Positions 1 to 5,432 of a DNA stretch of 6,384 bases are shown piece by piece (positions within the stretch are counted from its first letter, which is position 1; the number at the start of each line of letters is the position of its first letter). The notes below the pieces were generated by a model that ran no database searches, was not told the DNA's origin, and worked only from the letters and a program-made list of their open reading frames with translations. The stretch spans positions 1-6,384 of the forward strand of contig DASRFK010000195.1 of NCBI GenBank assembly GCA_035651635.1, given 5' to 3'. The translations under genes were made by a program, and so were the position numbers. Source of the DNA: JANXQE01 sp035651635. Its GTDB lineage: Bacteria; Verrucomicrobiota; Verrucomicrobiia; Limisphaerales; UBA8199.

Positions 1-81
1 CCCGCTTTGGCGGTAGCGCGCCAGGACCTTGGAGATCTCTGTCGAGGAAAACTCTTCTCGACGAACTATTCCGTTATTCAT
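1..81 (-). CDS. Possible N-terminus of an unidentified protein running off the left edge
   Basis: On the minus strand, an ATG at 81-79 opens a frame that stays open for all 27 codons to the edge. An in-frame TAA lies four codons upstream (GCT GCC GGG between it and the ATG), so this is the first possible ATG. The visible peptide begins MNNGIVRREEF and continues with EFSSTEISKVLARY, a charged, amphipathic composition that looks like real protein rather than shadow sequence. The start of some phosphotransferase-type kinases has a vaguely similar EFS..E...VL..Y pattern, but 27 residues cannot establish a family and I do not assign one. No clear SD precedes the ATG, which weakens the call; the true start or the gene itself may differ. 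It is on the same strand as the efflux operon but about 395 nt further on, so probably a separate unit. Confidence 0.4.
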   Translation of the reverse strand, partial: MNNGIVRREEFSSTEISKVLARYRQSG

Positions 82-193
82 CCCGGCAGCTTATCGCGGC
101 CGGCCCAGTCCGAATAGAATGCACCCCTATGAACGCTTACGGTTAATGGCAAGCGCTAGTGGAATCGCGTCTCCTCCAGGCGCTGACAGCAGG

Positions 194-225
194 CGGAAAT
201 TTTCCGAAATTCTGAAGTTCCGAAA
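194..225. repeat. 13-bp palindrome followed by three tandem TTCYGAA octamers
   Basis: Positions 194-206 form the odd-length palindrome cggaaa-t-tttccg. Overlapping it, three octamers run without a gap: ttccgaaa (202-209), ttctgaag (210-217) and ttccgaaa (218-225). Each contains the near-symmetric TTCYGAA. The first and third octamers are identical, giving a 9-bp exact direct repeat ttccgaaat at 202-210 and 218-226. The function is unknown; a regulator-binding site or simple tandem duplication are both possible. Confidence 0.5.
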
Positions 226-270
226 TGCGAGACCTGCGGGTTGTCGAGCCTGCCATCGGAAACAATAGCG

Positions 271-291
271 CCAAGGCCGCGCCTGCCTTGG
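271..291. repeat. 7-bp-stem hairpin
   Basis: ccaaggc (271-277) and gccttgg (285-291) form a perfect 7-bp stem around a 7-nt loop. On the minus strand it is followed by CGCTATTGTTT, a poor T-tract, so it could be a weak or read-through terminator of the efflux mRNA or a leader structure of the leftmost gene. It is the strongest hairpin in the intergenic region by stem length. Confidence 0.4.
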
Positions 292-300
292 TTAGCCACT

Positions 301-337
301 GAACAGTTCTCGGTAACCGCTGGTCACGGCTAGTGAC
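301..337. repeat. Cluster of three short dyads, possible operator
   Basis: Three perfect dyads lie side by side: gaac-a-gttc (301-309), cggt-a-accg (311-319) and gtcac-ggcta-gtgac (323-337). The first two have centres exactly 10 bp apart, about one helical turn, and the third overlaps the start expected from the candidate minus-strand promoter. This placement suits a protein-binding operator, but each arm is only 4-5 bp. Confidence 0.35.
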
Positions 338-341
338 GGCC

Positions 342-371
342 ATTAACAGCTGAAAGTGGCACTGGGGTCAA
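342..371 (-). promoter_or_regulatory. Candidate sigma70-like promoter directed toward the left edge
   Basis: The minus strand reads TTGACC (371-366; 5 of 6 to TTGACA), an 18-bp spacer, then GTTAAT (347-342; 4 of 6 to TATAAT). A start near position 335 would fall inside the dyad at 323-337. It could drive the reading frame that opens at 81. Such matches arise by chance, and promoter rules in this unidentified organism are unknown. Confidence 0.25.
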
Positions 372-424
372 GGTGCGCGGGTGTGCATGTTTGCCAGACA
401 TCCGGGGCAGCTCATCGAGGCAGG

Positions 425-442
425 AAAATCCGCGTTTACGCG
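425..442 (-). terminator. Weak candidate rho-independent terminator after the response regulator
   Basis: On the minus strand, a short GC-rich hairpin (CGCGT-AA-ACGCG, 442-431) begins 33 nt after the regulator's TGA and is followed by GATTTT. The 5-bp stem with a 2-nt loop (or 4 bp with a 4-nt loop) and the four-T tract are weak for an intrinsic terminator. Its position at the operon end is the main support. Confidence 0.35.
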
Positions 443-475
443 CCAGCCAGGTGTGACAACAATTAGATTGTAAAT

Positions 476-1165
476 TCAGCACCGTTCAGCCTCCTGAAAG
501 CGAACCGCTTCGCGCCGCAGTTCCGTGGCGCTCTGGACGTGCAGTTTCTCTTTTATCCTGACGCAGTATGCCTGCACCGTCTTAACAGTGATCCCAAGAG
601 TTTCGCCAATCTTGCGCGTGCTCCATCCCTTTCCGAGCAGCTCGAAAACCTGCATCTCGCGATCGCTCAATGTCTCAATTGGCGACCCCGGTTCTCCCCC
701 CCGTTGAGTAACCAGATGCTCCACCACGGTGGCGGCCATGCCTTGATTGAGGAAAAGTTTTCCTTGGAGTACGTCCCGGATTGCGGTGATCACACTGCGA
801 GTTGTTTCACGCTTCATCACGTAACCGCGCGCTCCGGCCAACAGGGCTCGCTGAGCATAGTGGTATTCCTCGTGCATGGAGAGCACGAGCACGGCGACTT
901 TCGGACAACATCGTTTAAGCTCCTTGATCAATTCAATGCCCGAGGAGTCCTTCAACGAAAGATCGATGACTGCCGCATCCGGCAATTGGGCCAGGATTGC
1001 AGACTTGGCGTCACTGGAGGTTTCCGCCTCGCCGCAAACCGTCAGATCAGGCTGCTGATTGATAAAATTCGTCAACCATTCGCGCACCAAAGGGTGGTCG
1101 TCCACAATGAAGATCCGGCGCTTTTCGCCACTGCTTTCGGTCGTCTTCGCTGAGGGGGGGATCAT
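476..1165 (-). CDS. NarL/FixJ-family response regulator (REC + LuxR-type HTH)
   Basis: This 229-residue cytoplasmic DNA-binding protein would be activated by phosphorylation. The receiver domain (~16-133) starts with IFIVDDHPLVRE. Visible functional residues are the acidic pair D22/D23, the phospho-acceptor D68 (VIDLSLKDSSG), the switch Ser S96, aromatic Y115 and the conserved Lys K118. A Gly/Pro-rich linker (155-162) leads to a GerE/LuxR-type HTH (~165-225): LSDREMQVFELLGKGWSTRK (166-185), then IGETLGITVKTVQAY and a final helix. The recognition helix VKTVQAYCVRIKEKL (194-208) differs from the common 'VKTHRANIMRKL', so its DNA site may be distinctive. It is the last gene of the efflux operon, 4 nt after the pump stop, so a role in controlling this operon is likely but inferred. 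No sensor kinase is in the window; one may lie beyond either edge or elsewhere. Two 7-nt homopolymers occur in the gene (1154-1160 and 696-702). The ATG is supported by GGAG 7 nt upstream. Confidence 0.93.
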   Translation of the reverse strand: MIPPSAKTTESSGEKRRIFIVDDHPLVREWLTNFINQQPDLTVCGEAETSSDAKSAILAQLPDAAVIDLSLKDSSGIELIKELKRCCPKVAVLVLSMHEEYHYAQRALLAGARGYVMKRETTRSVITAIRDVLQGKLFLNQGMAATVVEHLVTQRGGEPGSPIETLSDREMQVFELLGKGWSTRKIGETLGITVKTVQAYCVRIKEKLHVQSATELRREAVRFQEAERC

Positions 1166-1169
1166 TCGG

Positions 1170-4100
1170 TCACTCCGTGGAAGCGGTCCCGATTTCGAAC
1201 CAGGGATAGAGCAAAGGCAGCAACAGCAACGTCACCAGCGTCGCAGTGATGAGACCGCCAATAATTACGACCGCGAAAGGACGGGATGTTTCGGCCCCAA
1301 CCGCCTGTGAGAGCGCCATTGGGAGCAGACCTAGCGCCGCCATCAGCGCCGTCATCACCACCGGCCGCACGCGAGAAAGGGCTCCCTGCCGAATTGCTTC
1401 TATCGTGCTCAACCCTCGTCCGCGAAGCTCGCGGATCCGTTCGACCAGGATTACCCCGTTGAGCATGGCGATTCCGAAAAGTGCCATAAAGCCCACCAGC
1501 GCAGAAACCGAGAGGTTGAGCCCCGCCACAGGCAGCGCAAAAATGCCGCCCACCGCCGCAAACGGAACCACCAGCAGGATCAGCAGCGCCAACGGCCCTG
1601 AATCAAAGGCAACGAACAGCAGAAAGAAAATGGCGATCAGGGTGATGGGAACGATCACCTCCAGCCGCTTTACGGCGCGTTGCTGATTTTCAAACGCTCC
1701 GGTCCATTCCATGCGATAGCCGGTTGGCAATTTGACCGCCGCGTCCACCTTTTCTTTCGCCTCAGCGATCAGAGAGCCAAGGTCTCGTCCGCGGACCGAG
1801 AATTTCACCACCGTTCGGCGGGCGTTTTCCTCACGGAAAACCCGCGCGAAACCCGCGCGAACATCCACGGAAGTGACGGCCGCCAGGGTTAGGCGTTCGC
1901 CGCTGGCTCCGAACACGGGGATTTTGCGAATCGCGTCCAAATCCGAAACGGACTTGGGGGCGAGCTTTACTACCAGATCGAAGCTGCGTTCCCCTTCGAG
2001 CACTTTTGTCGCCGTGGAACCGCCCAGCGCCGTTTCGATGATTTGCTGGACATCTGAGATGGTCAGGCCATAGCGGGCGATGGCCGACCGATCGATCGTG
2101 ATCTGAACCTGAGGTTGGCCAATTAGCTTTTCGGTCCCCACGTCGGCCGCGCCTGGAATCTTCACCAGGACATCGACAGTCTGGTCCGCGAGGGCCTGCA
2201 GTTGGTTGGGATCATTGCCGTAAATCTTGATACTTAGTTCGGACTTCACGCCCGACACGGCCTCGTTCACGTTGTCTTCAATGTACTGGCTAAACTGGAA
2301 GGGCATGCCGGGAATTTCCGACAATGAGCGATTGATGGCCTCAACTAAGCCGTCCCGGTTCGGTGCTGTTCTCCATTTGGACCGATCCTTGAGTTCCACG
2401 GCGCATTCGATGATATCCCAACCATTGACGTCCGTTCCGTCATCCGGCCGGCCGAGTTGAGTCACGACAGTTTTTACTTCCGGGAACGACGCCAGGATCC
2501 GCCGAACGTGCCGGGCCAGATGATCCGAGTCGGTCGGCGAAATGGTTTGCGGCATAAAACCTCGCACCCACAACGAACCTTCGTCGAGCTTGGGCAGAAA
2601 TTCGGTCCCTATGTTTTTGAGTACAATTCCAGCGGCGCCCAAAAGGAGCAACGCCGCGCCCAGAAGAAGACCTCGCCGCCTGGTGCTCCAGTCCAGCAGC
2701 GGCCGGTAAACCCGCACCAACCGCCTGACGACCCATGACTCGCGGGTGGAGAACTTACCGCGCAACGCGAAACTGGCCAGCACCGGAATCAGCGTCAAGG
2801 CTAGTACCGTTCCAGCCACCAGGGCAAAGGTCAGGGTCAGAGCCATGGGGCGAAAAATTTTTCCCTCGACCCGCTGCAAGGTAAAGAGAGGGATAAAGGC
2901 TGTTAACAGGATGATTTTGGAAAACAAAATCGGGCGGCCCATTTGTTGAATTGCTTCGATAATGGTGTTGTGCAGATGGCCGGCTCTCGGTTGTTTCTGT
3001 TCCAGTTTGTGAAGCACGTCTTCGACGATGATGACCGCGCTGTCCACGATGATTCCAAAGTCAATCGCACCCAGGGAAATGAGATTGGCGGGGATTCCTC
3101 GCAGATCGAGGAGTAGAAAGGCGCCCAGCAATGAGAGCGGCACCACCGCGGCCACGATCAAGGCCGAACGGTAATTGCCAAAACCAAGGAACAGGATCAG
3201 AACCAATAGCACCAGGCTGATGCCCTCGATCATGTTTTTACGGGCCGTGTGTAAAGTGCGTTCGGTCAATTCCGTCCGATCATAGTGGGGAACCAACTTG
3301 ACCTCTGCTGGCAGGTAGTTTCGGTTGATGTCTTCAACTTTGGCACGCACGCGTTTGAGAACTTCGAGGGCATTCTCCCCGCGGCGCATGATCACAATGC
3401 CCATCACAACGTCGTCCTGGTCGGGTTGGCCCGGCACAATTTTTCCTACCCGCCCCAAACGAATCTGACTCCCGATCTGCACCTGGGCGAGATCGCCAAT
3501 CCTTATGGGCGTGCCGCTGCGGGTGTCCACCGCAATATTGCGAATATCCTCAAGTGACTGAACAAAGCCCAATCCCCGCACGATGTACAGTTCAGGCCCG
3601 TGTTCGATATAAGAGCCCCCTGCGTTTTGGTTGCCGTTCGCAAGCGCATCGAACACCTGCTTGAGCGTGACTCCGTAGGAACGCAATTTGGCCGGTTCAA
3701 TCAGCACTTGGTACTGCTTGGTCGGACCGCCGAACCCAACCACATCCACAATGCCGGGAACGGTCCGGAACTGCCGCTCCACCACCCAATCTTCGAGCGC
3801 CTTGAGTTCCACGTCCGGAAACCCTTTCGGTGCTTTGAGGGTGTAACGGAAGATTTCGCCGATGGGCGTGGCATTGGGCGATAAAGAGGCCTGTGCGCCC
3901 GGTGGCAAGTCCACCGCCGTCAGGTCCTGTGCGGCTTGATTGCGGACAAAGTTTACGTCGGCGTCATCTTCGAAGGTGATTGTGACTTGCGACAACCCGA
4001 AGAGCGTGATCGAGCGAATCGAGGTGCGCTTTGGAATTCCATTCATCTGGTTTTCGATAGGAATCGTCACCAGTCGCTCGACTTCTTCCGCTGCGTGCCC

Positions 4101-4262
4101 GGGGAACAACGTAATGACCTGAAACGAGACGTTGGTCACGTCCGGGTAGGCTTCCACCGGCAGGTGCCGCAGCGCGTTGATCGCGGCAACGATAAACAGG
4201 GCCGTAAGCGCCAATACGATCGCCCGGTGACGCAGCGCATATTTGGCTACTGTGCCCGTCAT
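1170..4262 (-). CDS. CzcA-like heavy-metal efflux (HME) RND inner-membrane transporter
   Basis: This 1030-residue protein would be the proton-driven pump of the complex. Its length is normal for the HME-RND family (~1020-1060). TM1 is at ~13-31, followed by the typical LPVEAYPDVTN (34-44) and a first periplasmic lobe. TM2-TM6 cover ~345-500. A second lobe spans ~550-865, and TM8-TM12 cover ~868-1022, ending in the conserved ETSRPFAVVIIGGL (991-1004). TM4 carries DFGIIVDSAVIIVE (401-414), with D401, D407 and E414 matching the essential D402/D408/E415 proton-relay triad of CzcA. CusA-type Cu/Ag pumps lack the first of these aspartates. The segment NEAVSGVKSELSIKIYG (666-682) follows the CzcA pattern, with E667 where CusA has a copper-binding Met. 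Divalent-cation export is therefore more likely than Cu/Ag export, but the exact metal is not readable. Small departures from CzcA are S408 for Gly and D415 for Asn after the TM4 Glu. I see no frameshift. The start overlaps the adaptor stop; the stop lies 4 nt before the regulator start. Confidence 0.95.
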   Translation of the reverse strand: MTGTVAKYALRHRAIVLALTALFIVAAINALRHLPVEAYPDVTNVSFQVITLFPGHAAEEVERLVTIPIENQMNGIPKRTSIRSITLFGLSQVTITFEDDADVNFVRNQAAQDLTAVDLPPGAQASLSPNATPIGEIFRYTLKAPKGFPDVELKALEDWVVERQFRTVPGIVDVVGFGGPTKQYQVLIEPAKLRSYGVTLKQVFDALANGNQNAGGSYIEHGPELYIVRGLGFVQSLEDIRNIAVDTRSGTPIRIGDLAQVQIGSQIRLGRVGKIVPGQPDQDDVVMGIVIMRRGENALEVLKRVRAKVEDINRNYLPAEVKLVPHYDRTELTERTLHTARKNMIEGISLVLLVLILFLGFGNYRSALIVAAVVPLSLLGAFLLLDLRGIPANLISLGAIDFGIIVDSAVIIVEDVLHKLEQKQPRAGHLHNTIIEAIQQMGRPILFSKIILLTAFIPLFTLQRVEGKIFRPMALTLTFALVAGTVLALTLIPVLASFALRGKFSTRESWVVRRLVRVYRPLLDWSTRRRGLLLGAALLLLGAAGIVLKNIGTEFLPKLDEGSLWVRGFMPQTISPTDSDHLARHVRRILASFPEVKTVVTQLGRPDDGTDVNGWDIIECAVELKDRSKWRTAPNRDGLVEAINRSLSEIPGMPFQFSQYIEDNVNEAVSGVKSELSIKIYGNDPNQLQALADQTVDVLVKIPGAADVGTEKLIGQPQVQITIDRSAIARYGLTISDVQQIIETALGGSTATKVLEGERSFDLVVKLAPKSVSDLDAIRKIPVFGASGERLTLAAVTSVDVRAGFARVFREENARRTVVKFSVRGRDLGSLIAEAKEKVDAAVKLPTGYRMEWTGAFENQQRAVKRLEVIVPITLIAIFFLLFVAFDSGPLALLILLVVPFAAVGGIFALPVAGLNLSVSALVGFMALFGIAMLNGVILVERIRELRGRGLSTIEAIRQGALSRVRPVVMTALMAALGLLPMALSQAVGAETSRPFAVVIIGGLITATLVTLLLLPLLYPWFEIGTASTE
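1171..1176 (-). promoter_or_regulatory. Shine-Dalgarno site of the response regulator, embedded in the pump gene's last codons
   Basis: The minus strand reads GGAGTG, with the GGAG core 7 nt before the regulator ATG (1165-1163). The core is part of the pump's penultimate and last sense codons (ACG GAG) and the TG belongs to its TGA stop. Ribosomes ending on the pump gene therefore sit on this site, so regulator translation is probably coupled to that of the pump. Confidence 0.65.
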
Positions 4263-5413
4263 GAACTTTCTCCCTCAAGCATCGCTTCAAGCAATAGACA
4301 ACCCTCGGTCACCACCCGCTGATCGGCCGCCACTCCTTCTAAAACCAGTGAGCGGCCTTCGCTCTCGGAGCCGATCCGGATCTGCCGCTTTTCGAAATGG
4401 CCGGGGGCCTTCTCCACGAACACGTAAGGCTGGTCATTCTTCAAAAAGATTGCCTTGGTCGGAACGTCCACCCCCGAACTGGCGCTGGTCACGTCGACGC
4501 TGACATACATCTCCGCCCGAAGTTGCTGGTCCGGATTGTCCACCAGGCAGCGCGCTTTTATGGTTCGCGTGGCCGGATCCAGACCCTGGCCGATGATTTC
4601 CAGGTGGCCATGGAAAGTTTTATCTGGAAGCGCCCGCGCCCGGACGATTACCTCCTGCCCGCGGCTTAACGAGGCTACATCCGCCTCGCTAACATCAAGA
4701 AACAACCAGAGCCGCTCCGGGTCCGAAATGACAAACAAAGGCTTGTCGCCGACCTGGTCGGAGCGGACCTCCTGCCCGGGGCTGATGGCCTTTTCGACAA
4801 CTGTGCCGCTGACCGGGGCTTTGAGCTGAAAAATTCCATCGATGCCCGGCACGTCGGGACTTCCCCCGTACAGCGAGAGCGTTGCCACCGCTCGTTCTTT
4901 TTCCGAGAACGCCCGGGTGTGATCCGCTTCGGCCCCTTCAAGGTCTTTCTCTGAGGCCGCGCCGTGTTTCAACAATTCGCGAGTGCGCTCGAGCGTGCGA
5001 TCCGCAATTTTCAGATCGCCGATGGCCTTGCGTGCGTCGGCTTGAGCTTGCCCGAAATCTGGCGACTTGATCCGAGCCAGCGCATCGCCGGCCCGCACGA
5101 TTTGCCCTGGATTAGCCGTAATTTCAATGGTTCTGCCTGACACCGGGGAGAAAACCCGGGCCGTGACGTCGTCGTTCCAGGCCAGTCGTCCTGTTAATCC
5201 CGTCGCCAGTTCTTTTCGCTCACGCGCCGGCTCAATGGTCAGGTAGCTCAATTGACGGGCTCCCGGCGAAAAGACGATATCATCGCCCGCGATGGTGGCC
5301 GAGGTGGGCGGTTCCGAGCCACCTGGCCTGGAAGTTCGAGAGCACGAACACACGAACGCGAGACATACGGTGGCGCACGCCCAGATCAATCGGTGATGCA
5401 GCCTGGCACTCAT
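4259..5413 (-). CDS. CzcB/HlyD-family periplasmic adaptor (membrane fusion) lipoprotein of an RND efflux pump
   Basis: This 384-residue protein would bridge the inner-membrane pump and the outer-membrane channel in the periplasm. The N-terminus has a basic start, a hydrophobic stretch (residues 9-21) and a lipobox-like V-C-S-C ending at C24, so it is probably a lipoprotein anchored by that cysteine. The domain order is standard: first half of the lipoyl-like domain at ~86-118 (SPVSGRTIEI, NPGQIVRAGD), a helical hairpin at ~118-185, second lipoyl half at ~195-232 (LKAPVSGTVVE, SPGQEV), a beta-barrel at ~235-308 with DPATRTIKARCLVDNPD (279-295), and a membrane-proximal domain to the end. The layout and spacing match CzcB-like adaptors. 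It lacks the N-terminal methionines that bind copper in CusB and has no His-rich segment, so the sequence does not name the metal. A strong SD sits 7 nt before the ATG. The TGA overlaps the pump's ATG (ATGA), implying translational coupling. Confidence 0.93.
   Translation of the reverse strand: MSARLHHRLIWACATVCLAFVCSCSRTSRPGGSEPPTSATIAGDDIVFSPGARQLSYLTIEPARERKELATGLTGRLAWNDDVTARVFSPVSGRTIEITANPGQIVRAGDALARIKSPDFGQAQADARKAIGDLKIADRTLERTRELLKHGAASEKDLEGAEADHTRAFSEKERAVATLSLYGGSPDVPGIDGIFQLKAPVSGTVVEKAISPGQEVRSDQVGDKPLFVISDPERLWLFLDVSEADVASLSRGQEVIVRARALPDKTFHGHLEIIGQGLDPATRTIKARCLVDNPDQQLRAEMYVSVDVTSASSGVDVPTKAIFLKNDQPYVFVEKAPGHFEKRQIRIGSESEGRSLVLEGVAADQRVVTEGCLLLEAMLEGESS
4270..4276 (-). promoter_or_regulatory. 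Shine-Dalgarno site of the RND pump gene
   Basis: The minus strand reads GAGGGAG, 7 nt before the ATG at 4262-4260 and inside the 3' end of the adaptor reading frame. It supports that ATG as the true start and the ATGA stop/start overlap with the adaptor. Confidence 0.7.
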
Positions 5414-5420
5414 TTTCTCT

Positions 5421-5427
5421 TCCTCCT
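5421..5427 (-). promoter_or_regulatory. Shine-Dalgarno site of the adaptor gene
   Basis: The minus strand reads AGGAGGA, 7 nt before the ATG at 5413-5411. This near-perfect anti-SD match fixes the adaptor start. It lies inside the 19-nt gap after the channel gene's TAA, so the adaptor is translated from its own strong site within the shared mRNA. Confidence 0.85.
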
Positions 5428-5432
5428 ATTGG

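Larger units (their letters stand above)
82..475. other. Intergenic region without a convincing gene, rich in short dyads
   Basis: The 394 bp between the regulator stop and the possible leftmost gene contain no reading frame that looks like protein: the short frames here have no recognisable domain and no well-placed ribosome site. What is visible is a weak terminator hairpin near 431-442, a minus-strand promoter-like pair (342-371), dyads at 301-309, 311-319 and 323-337, a 7-bp-stem hairpin at 271-291, and a palindrome plus tandem octamers at 194-225. If the promoter is real, most of this would be a 5' leader of about 250 nt for the gene leaving on the left. Confidence 0.6.

Noticed and set aside
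41..62. A hairpin gtcgag...ctcgac with an 8-bp stem including one wobble, considered as a terminator
   Set aside because: No T-tract follows on either strand, and it lies inside the possible coding frame at 1-81.
1..117. A 38-codon plus-strand frame open from the left edge to a TAG at 115-117, possibly the C-terminal end of a gene
   Set aside because: The peptide shows no recognisable C-terminal domain and competes with the better-looking minus-strand frame; it cannot be judged without sequence to the left.
167..181. A strong SD-like GGAGGAG on the minus strand
   Set aside because: No ATG, GTG or TTG lies at a suitable distance; the only nearby frame (from ATT) ends after about a dozen codons.
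29..268. A 79-codon plus-strand frame in the left region
   Set aside because: It has a non-ATG start, no SD, no family features and an Arg/Pro/Ser-rich shadow-like composition, and it overlaps the dyads and the minus-strand frame at 1-81.
143..343. A 66-codon minus-strand frame downstream of the regulator
   Set aside because: There is no SD and the composition is not protein-like; the short Ala/Leu-rich stretch is too weak to call a membrane peptide.
539..1153. A 204-codon plus-strand frame opposite the response regulator
   Set aside because: It is antisense to a gene with all receiver and HTH residues in place, shows no domain or proper composition, and is best explained as a shadow of the GC-rich coding strand.
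1246..1686. A 146-codon plus-strand frame opposite the pump's C-terminus, rich in Ser, Arg and Thr
   Set aside because: Its composition is typical of antisense translation of hydrophobic membrane helices; no recognisable domain or ribosome site was seen.
1170..4262. The pump considered as CusA (Cu/Ag exporter)
   Set aside because: TM4 keeps the first aspartate (D401) that CusA lacks, and Glu replaces the CusA copper-binding Met in the 666-682 segment.
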